7,471 bases of DNA from Archangium sp. (GTDB lineage: Bacteria > Myxococcota > Myxococcia > Myxococcales > Myxococcaceae): contig JAEUJR010000604.1 of assembly GCA_016793585.1 (NCBI GenBank), forward strand, positions 1-7,471. The letters run 5' to 3'. The notes beneath the pieces were generated by a model. The model saw only the letters and a list, made by a program, of their open reading frames with translations. It had not been told where the DNA came from and made no database searches. The position numbers and the translations under genes were made by a program. The number at the start of each line of letters is the position of its first letter. The stretch's first letter is position 1. Shown here piece by piece: positions 1 to 6,048 of this stretch.

Positions 1-657
1 GACGCCCGTCTCGAGCAGTTGCTGGCCGTCGTTGCCGGTGATGCGCAGGGTGAAGGGGCCGGGGCCGAAGCCGCTGGAGTCGACGAAGTAGTTGTAGCTC
101 TCGCGCGGCACGTTGACGAAGGCGCCGCTCTTCTCGACCTCGAGTGAGCGCACGGGAATGCGCGTGTTGCGCACCTGAAGCCCTGTCCAATAGCGCGAGC
201 TGCCTTCCTTGAAGCGGAGCACCACCGCGCCCTGCACGGCGCACGACATGGGTTGCCAGCGCACGTTCACGCGGCCAGCAACGGGGTCGGCGATCTTGGC
301 GAAGGCCTGTGCCGAGAGGTCGAGGGTGCCGCTGGCGCAGTCTGGGCATTGGTCGACGATGCGCACCGTCACCGAGCCTTTGGGGCCGTCGACGCGCACG
401 CACCCGCCGCACACCGCGCTGTTGTTCCACTGGGCTGCGTTCATCGCGGCGACGTCGAGGTCAGCGGGAGACGCGCTGAAGGAGCAGCTACCCGAGCCAT
501 CGGCTGAATAGTAGGTGGCGACGCCTGCTTGATCAGGCCCGAGCGTTCGGGTCGACGATGCCGAGCCACCACCGGCGCCAGCTCCGGCGTCGGAAGGAGA
601 GGGTGTCGCGCCCGTGCAGGCGGTGAGAAGCAGGATGATGAGGCGTGGTGAACGCAT
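1..657 (-). CDS. Expansin-like lipoprotein (DPBB + CBM63-like domains), C-terminus beyond the window
   Basis: The minus-strand frame is open from ATG at 657 to base 1 (219 codons, no stop), so the 3' end is cut by the window edge. Expansins loosen plant cell wall or cellulose networks without hydrolysis. The leader is short and ends in lipobox LTAC (Cys14), followed by a Gly/Ala/Ser/Thr linker to about residue 43. Domain 1, residues 45-139, is a double-psi beta barrel: GVATYY with Thr48, IVDQCPDC with Asp102, and GTLDLS with Asp113. The 11-residue Asp-Asp spacing is that of the Asp71/Asp82 pair known in Bacillus EXLX1. Domain 2, residues ~141-219, resembles the CBM63 cellulose-binding domain, with Tyr156, Trp157 and Tyr188 where EXLX1 has Trp125, Trp126 and Tyr157. 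Domain 1 holds six Cys (58, 83, 86, 104, 107, 139). By EXLX1 length, only some 10-20 residues seem to be missing. It is divergent from the lipoprotein gene at 745. An RlpA-like protein is the alternative, but domain 2 favours expansin. Confidence 0.9.
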   Translation of the reverse strand, partial: MRSPRLIILLLTACTGATPSPSDAGAGAGGGSASSTRTLGPDQAGVATYYSADGSGSCSFSASPADLDVAAMNAAQWNNSAVCGGCVRVDGPKGSVTVRIVDQCPDCASGTLDLSAQAFAKIADPVAGRVNVRWQPMSCAVQGAVVLRFKEGSSRYWTGLQVRNTRIPVRSLEVEKSGAFVNVPRESYNYFVDSSGFGPGPFTLRITGNDGQQLLETGV

Positions 658-744
658 GGGGACTGGTATCTCGGCAGGCCCTGGTTCGCACAGCTCCATC
701 GACGACGAGCCGCACGATTGCGCGACCTGTATGGTCCGACGCGC
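658..744. promoter_or_regulatory. Divergent intergenic region, presumed promoters for both flanking genes
   Basis: These 87 bp separate the ATG of the expansin gene (minus) from the chosen ATG of the lipoprotein gene (plus), so each gene's promoter and 5' leader should lie here or extend into the neighbour. I see no convincing -35/-10 pair, sigma-54 site or operator palindrome, and no strong Shine-Dalgarno before either ATG. The call rests on gene arrangement only. Confidence 0.3.
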
Positions 745-1464
745 ATGCGCTCGACGCTCGCCCTGGTGTTGATGTTGTCGGGCTGTGTTCCACGCTCCAT
801 CGCGGGAATTTCAAATCCACACGCGTGGCTCGACAGAGACGGCGCGAGTGTTCGGTTGTCGCTCTCGTGCAGCACGCTCGACGCGAAGGCGACGCTCAAT
901 GGCGCGCCGATGGAGCAGTTGGACCGTGGAGGGCCTCCCTCGCCTGGACGAGCGCTCGCTGGTCTCGAGAGCCCGTACTGCCGGAGTCCAACCTGGAGCG
1001 GCCGGCCGCCATCCGAGCAGGACGACCTCGAGCTTCGGGTGAAAGACGACTCCGGTGAGTTCGTCGTGCAGCTCTCAGCGCCGCTGACAGAGCGACGGCT
1101 CAGAGTGGAGCGGGCCAACGGAGAGCAGGTCGTGTCGAACACGACCGTGCTGGTCGGTGACGACGACGCCTGGGTGGCTCAGCTCGAGCCTGAGGCCCAC
1201 ATCGTCGAGGTCGAGACGACCATCTTCTCCGTCAGCGGCGAGAGGCTCTCCGTCGACGAGTCCAGGAAGCTCCCGGGCAGGAATCGACTTCTCATTCCCG
1301 CGCCCGTCGCTGCTGGCCGTCTCCAGGTCCGCGTCCGCTACGAGCTTCCGTTTCGGTGTTCTGGCCCGCACGGCCTGACGTGCAGCGCGTCACCACGAAC
1401 GTGTGTCGACTGCGCGTTCGACGTCGAGACCTGGACGGTCAATGTCAGCCCCCGGCCGAACTGA
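745..1464 (+). CDS. Predicted lipoprotein of unknown function with Cys-rich C-terminus
   Basis: This encodes 239 residues from ATG 745. A TTG at 718 would add nine polar residues before the signal peptide, so the ATG is preferred. Residues 1-14 are a lipoprotein signal (MRST, hydrophobic LALVLML, lipobox LSGC, Cys14), implying export and lipid anchoring. The mature part is hydrophilic with no further membrane segment. Residues ~98-202 alternate hydrophobic and charged residues (for example EFVVQLSAPL, HIVEVETTIFSV, RLQVRVRYEL), suggesting beta-sandwich structure. Cys42 and Cys79 lie in the first third, and four more (205, 213, 220, 223) cluster before the C-terminal strand; six mature Cys could form three disulfides. 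I recognise no family or catalytic motif. Its stop lies 49 bp from the end of the convergent malQ remnant. The export call is fairly secure; the function is unknown. Confidence 0.8.
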   Translation: MRSTLALVLMLSGCVPRSIAGISNPHAWLDRDGASVRLSLSCSTLDAKATLNGAPMEQLDRGGPPSPGRALAGLESPYCRSPTWSGRPPSEQDDLELRVKDDSGEFVVQLSAPLTERRLRVERANGEQVVSNTTVLVGDDDAWVAQLEPEAHIVEVETTIFSVSGERLSVDESRKLPGRNRLLIPAPVAAGRLQVRVRYELPFRCSGPHGLTCSASPRTCVDCAFDVETWTVNVSPRPN

Positions 1465-1513
1465 AGTTCACACTCGGGCCGAGGTGACCCGACGAACGAA
1501 GTTGGGCTGCTGA

Positions 1514-1890
1514 TCAGCTGCGCTTCGACTCGCGGGTGAGTCGCGCGAGCCAATCAGCCGTGCGCACGGTGTCTTCCCTTGTGGCCAATGACTCGACCGA
1601 CGGCTTCATCCTGTACGCCCAGTTACGAGGACCAGGCGTATTCACCCGCTCCGACTCACCGAACACGTCACCCCACGGCAAAATGCACCACGCGCTCTGC
1701 GAATTCAGCGCGGCCTGCAACAACGCCTCGTGCACCTCAGGGCTGAACTCGGCCGGAGGCGGTGTGAACCGCCACAGCTCCAGCTTCGCCAACGTGTCCC
1801 TCGCGAAGCGCGGAATTACCCCCGAGGTCCTTCGCCACGATCCTGGTGCCATCGGACAGAATTCGGAAATTCCGCTCGCCACGCCACTGC
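1514..1890 (-). pseudogene. Truncated, decayed second copy of the malQ 3' end
   Basis: This region aligns to bases 6049-6610 of the malQ gene in the same orientation. By hand I count about 20 substitutions over some 376 aligned bases (near 95% identity) and three indels. (a) 177 bp (59 codons, in frame) are missing at the 1780/1781 junction, corresponding to 6325-6501. (b) 9 bp are missing near 1635, corresponding to about 6170-6178. (c) One extra C lies in the C-run at 1819-1823, which shifts the frame. The length difference, 185 bp, equals 177+9-1 exactly. The deletion removes the GTHDT motif with the third catalytic Asp, and AEDLG reads AKDLG, replacing the acid/base Glu with Lys. A residual frame of 122 codons (1514-1882) preserves the C-terminal ELWRFTPP...RESKRS part, but its first ~20 residues are out of the malQ frame. 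No GH77 N-terminal or barrel portion is present, so activity is not expected. Confidence 0.93.
1514..1890 (-). repeat. Left copy of the malQ-derived direct repeat
   Basis: This is one arm of a pair of same-orientation repeats whose partner is 6049-6610. Homology begins exactly at the malQ stop codon (TCA on the plus strand at 1514-1516 and 6049-6051) and fades after 1890/6610. The repeat starts are 4535 bp apart and enclose the whole ELWxxDGT gene. Recombination between them would remove about 4.5 kb. Confidence 0.85.
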
Positions 1891-2124
1891 GAAGCGGCTG
1901 TTGTGGTCGGCATCTCTCAGGTCACGCATGGCCAGCATCACATCGGTGATGGTCGAGGCCGCGCTTGGAGCGAGCGCGATGTACGACAGGACGTACGTCT
2001 TGCTGATCCGTGGGTTCCTCGAGTCATCATGGATGGCACGCAATTCCTCGACGACACCTGCGACCTCTCGGGGACCAACCGTTGGAGCAACGCAGCCTGT
2101 TCAAGTTTGTCGAGCAGGCCGGTG
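1891..2124 (-). pseudogene. Short coding-like remnant with one frameshift, unidentified
   Basis: Between the malQ remnant and the ELWxxDGT gene, the minus strand reads as plausible protein if one frameshift is allowed near 2071-2082. The first part, about 2126 down to 2075, reads DTGLLDKLEQAALLQRLVP. The second, down to about 1891, reads EVAGVVEELRAIHDDSRN, then ISKTYVLSYIALAP and STITDVMLAMRDLRDADHN. Third codon positions in the second part are about three-quarters G or C, as expected for coding sequence in this genome. The pattern is helical and amphipathic, but I recognise no family. It runs directly into the broken 5' end of the malQ remnant and has neither a clear start nor its own stop. 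A diverged intergenic sequence is the alternative. Confidence 0.35.
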
Positions 2125-5100
2125 TCAGGGCAAGAGAGCTGAGACCCCGCCGCCTTCGTTGGGCCAGAGATCGGTCACTCGAGTCGTGTTGCCGGAGGTG
2201 CCATCGGTCTTCCAGAGTTCGAAGCCAAACGACGGCGTTGCTGCCCTGAAGTACAAGAGGCCGTTCATGACGAGGAGCGAACTCGGGCTGCTTCCACCCG
2301 AACTTGCGGAAAGCTGCAGTCGCGTCGGGAGGTTGGTGCCGCCGTACTTCCAGAGCTCGGTTCCGGAGCTTCCGTCGCTGCCTGTGAAGTACAGGTTGTT
2401 ATTGTACACGGTCAGATTGGAAATGTTCGAGCCGGGGGTTCCGGGGTTGAGGTCAAAGGCGTTCGTGGTGCCTGCCGCTGTGCCGTCTGAACCCCACAGT
2501 TCGTTGCCGAGTGCAGTGGCGCCGCTTGACCCGGCTGCAGTGAAGTACATTCTGTTGTTGAACACCGCGAACTGGCTCGGTGTGCTGCTGGCGCCGGGGC
2601 TGACCGTATTGAGATCTTTGAACAAGCTGGTCCCGGTCGACGTGCCATCCGTCGCCCAGAGTTCGGTCCCCTCGGTAGGAGTCGAAGCGCTGAAGTAGAT
2701 TCTGTTGTTGAACGCAAAGAAGCCAGCCGGAAAGCCGCTGCAACCGGTGCAGATGTCTTTGAGCAAGACGGTGCCCGCCGCTGTTCCATCCGTCTTCCAG
2801 AGCTCAAATCCGTTCACGCTGTCGTTGGCGGCAAAATAGACGATGTTGTTGATGGAAACGAGGTTCTGCGGGTCTGACCCTGCACCTGCGACAGGGTTGA
2901 TGTTCTTGAGCATCACAGTGCCTGCGGCGGTGCCATCACTCGTCCACAACTCATTGCCACTCGCTCCGTCGTTGGCCATGAACAGCAGAGCTCCGTTGTT
3001 GGCCAGCAGCGAGCTGGGCGAAGAAGAAGCCCCCGCCGTTGGGTTGATGTCCTTGACCATCAAGGTACCAGCGGCCGTGCCGTCCGTTTTCCACAGCTCG
3101 GAGCCGTTGACTCCGTCGGTTGCCCTGAAGAACAAGGTCGACCCCACGACGGTAAACGCTTGAAGCGTGCTGCCGACACCTGGCGCCGAGGTGTTGATGT
3201 CCTTCACCATGAAGGTACCTGTGGTGGTGCCATCGGTGCGCCAAAGTTCCATGCCGTTGACGCCGTCGGTCGCCGCAAAGTACTTGAGGCCGTTGAATGT
3301 GACATGGGTCTGCGACATGCCCCCGAGGTTGACCGCGTTGATGTCTTTCAACATGTTGGTGCCAGCGGAAGTGCCGTCTGACTTCCAGAGCTCGAACCCA
3401 TTGATGCCATCGGTGAGAGAGACAATGTAGCTTCCATTCAGTCCGCCCACAGAGTTGCCGAAGCCTGCCGCGGTGACGTTCACGTCTTTGACCAGAACGG
3501 TGCCTGCCGTCGTGCCATCACTCTTCCAGAGTTCAGAGCCGCTGACGCCGTCATCGGCACCGAAATAGAGGGTCGAGTCCACCACCAGGAAGCTGTTTGG
3601 TGCACTTGATGAATTCCCCGTCGGGTTGATGTCTTTGACGAGAACGGTTCCAATCGTCGTGCCGTCGCTCTTCCAAAGTTCGAGACCGCTCACGCCATTG
3701 TCAGCGACAAAGAACAGGTTCGAACCTGCGGCCGTAAGTGAGGCGGGGCTGCTGCCGACTGTCGGACTGACCGTGTTGATTGTCTTGATCTTCGCGGGGC
3801 CGGTGGCAGCGCCGTCGTACTTCCAGAGTTCGTGGCCATTGGGTGCATCTGATGCGGTGAAATAGAGCACATTGCCGATCGCAACGAGGTTGCTCACATT
3901 CGACGCAGGAGGCACCGTCGGGGTCGCAGGCACGGTGGTCACCATCACCATTCTGGTGCCGACTGTCGTGCCGTCAGACTGCCAGAGTTTCGTTCCGTTC
4001 GCGTCTGAGGCACTGAAATACAAGATGCCCGCGCCTCCCACGGTGAGGAAGTTCGGGCCTCCGGACTGCCCCGAGACGGTATTGATGTCTTTGACGAGGA
4101 CGGTGCCCGCGGCAGAGCCATCTGTCTTCCAGAGTTCAGCCCCGTTCGAGCCGTCGTTGGCTCTGAAATACACAGCACCCCCGAAGGTTGTGAGCTGAGC
4201 GGGAGAACTACTTGCGCCCGCACCCGTCGTGTTGATGTCTTTGACCAGGACGGTACCAACCGAAGTGCCGTCGCTCTTCCAGAGCTCGAATCCATTGATG
4301 CCGTCGTTGGCCGAAAAGACCAGCGTCGAAGAAAGCACCGCGAAGCTGGCAAAAGTCGTCGAAGCGGAAGGGCTCGAGGTGCTGATGTCCTTCACCATGA
4401 CGGTCCCTGCAGCCGTGCCGTCTGTCTTCCAGAGTTCTGTGCCTCCGACGCCGTCGTTCGCCGTCAAGAACAAGCTGTTTCCGACGACGATGAGGTTGTC
4501 TGGAGAAGAACTCGCTGGGCCGACGTAGATGTCTTTGACGAGCGATGTGCCGACGGCCGTGCCATCAGTGCGCCACAGCTCACGCCCTGATGCGGTCGTG
4601 ATGGCTGCAAAGTACAAGAACCCATTCATCACGACGCCTCGCGCGGGGGTCGAGCCCGCGTTGGTGTTCATGTTGAGGTCTTTCACGAGCGTGGTGCCAA
4701 CCGTCGTGCCGTCAGTGATGAAGAGTTCGTTCCCGATTGATCCATTGTCGCCGACCAGGAAGACGGCGCGTTTGCACTCAATCGTCACGTTGGTCACGTT
4801 GGTTGTGCCAATGCTACCAGTGCCATTTTGCACAGTGCACAGCTGGCCCGAAGGCTGGTTGAGAATCGAGACCGCGTAGCTGGTCGCACTCGTGAGAGTG
4901 CTCGCGAAGGTGAAGCTCGTTGCGCCGCTGTTGAGCGTTGTGTTGTTTGCGCCATTCAGCTGCAGAACAAGCGTTCCCGTGAGGTTGGTGACTGAGCCTC
5001 CGACGGAGTAGCTCCCACCCGAACTTGAGCCACCAGCAGTTCCACCTGCGGTCGCGCCACCAGCCGTTCCGCCTGCGCTCGCACCACCAGCGGTACCACC

Positions 5101-5574
5101 TGCGCTCGCGCCACCAGCCGTTCCGCCTGCGCTCCCGCCACCAGCAGTTCCACCTGCGCTCGCACCACCAGCGGTTCCACCAGCGGTTCCACCTGCGGTC
5201 GCGCCACCAGCGGTTCCACCTGCGCTCGCACCACCAGCGGTTCCACCTGCGCTCGCGCCACCCGCAGTTGCGCCACCAGCCGTTCCGCCTGCGTTCTCGC
5301 CACCAGCCGCTCCGCCGGCGCTCGCGCCACCAGCGGTTCCACCCGCGTTCGCGCCACCAGCCGTTCCACCCGCGCTGGCGCCACCACCGGCCCCGCCACC
5401 GGTGGCTGCGCACTGGCATTCACCGAAGGACTGACCATCTGCGGCGCAGGTCTGCACGCCGCTGGCGGCTCCAGGGCACGCGCAGAAATCAGTTCTTCCG
5501 GGAGTACACAGTCTCTCCGGAGCGCAGGAGCAAGCCACACCAACTGCCGTGATGAAGAATAGAAGGCGGCGCAT
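2125..5574 (-). CDS. Large ELWxxDGT-repeat surface protein with Cys-rich module and Gly-rich stalk (predicted lipoprotein)
   Basis: This encodes 1149 residues from ATG 5574. A TTG at 5598 would put eight residues before the signal; the ATG directly precedes MRRLLFFITAVGVAC and has GGGGA four bases upstream. Residues 1-17 are a signal peptide; Cys15 or Cys17 may be lipidated, although the lipobox (GVAC) is weak. Residues 17-55 are a myxobacterial-type Cys module (Cys 17, 23, 31, 33, 43, 53, 55). Residues ~59-187 are a Gly/Ala/Ser/Thr stalk. Residues 188-267 form a small beta domain of the YxVGGxVxxLxGTLVLQLNG type, with Cys246 and Cys267 probably paired. Residues 270-1149 carry 18 ELWxxDGT units. 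Such repeats are found in large secreted bacterial proteins and resemble propeller blades (inference). No catalytic motif is visible. The likely role is a surface or matrix binding protein held off the membrane by the stalk. It lies inside malQ direct repeats and has lower GC than malQ. Confidence 0.92.
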   Translation of the reverse strand: MRRLLFFITAVGVACSCAPERLCTPGRTDFCACPGAASGVQTCAADGQSFGECQCAATGGGAGGGASAGGTAGGANAGGTAGGASAGGAAGGENAGGTAGGATAGGASAGGTAGGASAGGTAGGATAGGTAGGTAGGASAGGTAGGGSAGGTAGGASAGGTAGGASAGGTAGGATAGGTAGGSSSGGSYSVGGSVTNLTGTLVLQLNGANNTTLNSGATSFTFASTLTSATSYAVSILNQPSGQLCTVQNGTGSIGTTNVTNVTIECKRAVFLVGDNGSIGNELFITDGTTVGTTLVKDLNMNTNAGSTPARGVVMNGFLYFAAITTASGRELWRTDGTAVGTSLVKDIYVGPASSSPDNLIVVGNSLFLTANDGVGGTELWKTDGTAAGTVMVKDISTSSPSASTTFASFAVLSSTLVFSANDGINGFELWKSDGTSVGTVLVKDINTTGAGASSSPAQLTTFGGAVYFRANDGSNGAELWKTDGSAAGTVLVKDINTVSGQSGGPNFLTVGGAGILYFSASDANGTKLWQSDGTTVGTRMVMVTTVPATPTVPPASNVSNLVAIGNVLYFTASDAPNGHELWKYDGAATGPAKIKTINTVSPTVGSSPASLTAAGSNLFFVADNGVSGLELWKSDGTTIGTVLVKDINPTGNSSSAPNSFLVVDSTLYFGADDGVSGSELWKSDGTTAGTVLVKDVNVTAAGFGNSVGGLNGSYIVSLTDGINGFELWKSDGTSAGTNMLKDINAVNLGGMSQTHVTFNGLKYFAATDGVNGMELWRTDGTTTGTFMVKDINTSAPGVGSTLQAFTVVGSTLFFRATDGVNGSELWKTDGTAAGTLMVKDINPTAGASSSPSSLLANNGALLFMANDGASGNELWTSDGTAAGTVMLKNINPVAGAGSDPQNLVSINNIVYFAANDSVNGFELWKTDGTAAGTVLLKDICTGCSGFPAGFFAFNNRIYFSASTPTEGTELWATDGTSTGTSLFKDLNTVSPGASSTPSQFAVFNNRMYFTAAGSSGATALGNELWGSDGTAAGTTNAFDLNPGTPGSNISNLTVYNNNLYFTGSDGSSGTELWKYGGTNLPTRLQLSASSGGSSPSSLLVMNGLLYFRAATPSFGFELWKTDGTSGNTTRVTDLWPNEGGGVSALLP
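2128..4767 (-). repeat. Array of 18 ELWxxDGT units (about 147-150 bp each)
   Basis: The units are marked by ELW (or ELF, KLW) at residues 283, 332, 380, 430, 480, 529, 582, 632, 681, 728, 776, 826, 875, 924, 971, 1025, 1073 and 1119. Spacing is 46-54 residues, mostly 48-50. A typical unit reads: YF.ANDG..G, ELWKTDGTAAGT, VLVKDIN, a Gly/Ser/Pro linker ending SSP, then a hydrophobic strand with NN or GN. Unit 1 starts at VFLVGDNGS and the last ends at SALLP, so the array contains whole units. Units 6, 7, 17 and 18 are the most divergent. The plus-strand reading frames here are shadows of this array. Confidence 0.93.
5014..5400 (-). repeat. Low-complexity tandem repeat encoding the Gly/Ala/Ser/Thr stalk (27-bp period)
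   Basis: The encoded unit is GGASAGGTA with variants (ANA, ATA, ENA, GSA), 9 residues or 27 bp, covering residues ~59-187 of the ELWxxDGT protein. Some units are shortened, as in AGGTAGGTAGG. Several neighbouring units are nearly identical at the DNA level, which suggests recent expansion by slippage or unequal recombination. In-frame changes in unit number would alter stalk length without breaking the gene. There are no unique spacers, so this is not a CRISPR array. Confidence 0.9.
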
Positions 5575-6048
5575 GGAATCCCCGGTGAGGCGGTTCAACG
5601 GCCGACTTGGGAACTTCTGGGGCGCAAAGGCAAGTGGGAATCAAGAGAACAATGCGCGAATCAGGGTGGGCGTATTCACAAGGTGGTGCCTCTCGAGCCG
5701 ATAGTCTGCGTGAAGGCTGACGTGAGGTACCTTTCGCGGCTCCGTGGCGACCACCAAGCGCCCCTCAAGACTATCGCCCCTTCGGGTTATCCGACCTGAC
5801 TTCGGCTGAGCTGGGGCTGGCGGTGAAGAACGCTCCACCTGAGTTGCTCGTGCTCGCTGCGCTGCTGCTCGCCGAACGTGGGGAGCCGGTGCTCGCACGG
5901 CTCGACGGCGCGCTCAAAGAAGCGATGAACCTCTCGACCCGGAGCACGATGACGCGCGAGCTCGTCGGCCGGTGCCTGCCGCGCAGCGCGAGAAGCTCGT
6001 CGGGTCGATCGAACTCGTCGCGTACAACCCAACGCCTCTCTCCAAGCT
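5575..6048. other. 474-bp gap between the ELWxxDGT gene and malQ, no intact gene
   Basis: The part nearest 5574 must hold the 5' leader of the ELWxxDGT gene, with GGGGA (5579-5583 on the complementary strand) before its ATG. I see no clear promoter. The rest, from about 5721, is a frameshifted plus-strand coding remnant, listed separately. A minus-strand frame over 5641-5898 (ending ...VNTPTLIRALFS) competes with it and is less convincing. No T-rich terminator hairpin is evident after the malQ stop. Confidence 0.5.
5721..6048 (+). pseudogene. Frameshifted coding-like remnant abutting the malQ 3' end, unidentified
   Basis: On the plus strand, after a stop at 5718-5720, one frame reads DYRPFGLSDLTSAELGLAV, then NAPPELLVLAALLLAERGEP, VLARLDGALKEAMNL and TRELVGR. 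Near 5965-5972 the sensible reading moves to another frame: VPAAQREKLVGSIELVAYNP and TPLSKLQ, reaching the malQ stop position at 6049. About 80% of the third positions are G or C in the first part, and the content is helix-like, as in real protein. No start is convincing; GTG at 5823 is possible. I recognise no family. It reads into the antisense of malQ, as expected if an ancestral gene was cut at that junction. It could also be chance open frame in GC-rich DNA. Confidence 0.35.

Noticed and set aside
441..1142. Long minus-strand frame over the divergent region.
   Set aside because: It is a shadow of the expansin and lipoprotein genes, both of which have clear lipoprotein signals and coherent protein sequence.
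1474..1492. Possible hairpin (TCGGG...CCCGA) between the convergent lipoprotein gene and malQ remnant.
   Set aside because: The five-bp stem has a nine-base loop and no T-tract, so it is too weak to call a terminator.
1509..1518. Perfect palindrome GCTGATCAGC overlapping the stop codon at the edge of the left repeat.
   Set aside because: A 10-bp palindrome is common by chance in 7.5 kb, and it is absent from the matching edge at 6049. I cannot support a recombination site.
1536..1949. Plus-strand frame opposite the malQ remnant, and the similar plus-strand frames at 5972-6163 and 6173-6436.
   Set aside because: They match each other only because they are antisense to the duplicated malQ end.
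5014..5400. Periodic short repeats that might suggest a CRISPR array.
   Set aside because: The period is 27 bp with no unique spacers, and the repeats are in frame as a Gly/Ala/Ser/Thr stalk of the minus-strand gene.
5025..5552. Plus-strand frame rich in His, Arg, Gln and Phe.
   Set aside because: It is the complement of the Gly-rich stalk; its composition is an artefact of the repeat and it has no credible start region.
5666..5677. Short match GGCGTATTCAC to the malQ copies near 1635 and 6180, encoding VNTP in both.
   Set aside because: Only about 11 bases match and similarity does not continue on either side, so a third malQ fragment is not supported.
5641..5898. Minus-strand 85-codon frame ending VNTPTLIRALFS.
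   Set aside because: Its first half looks like antisense of the plus-strand remnant and there is no start context; it is left as a weak alternative.
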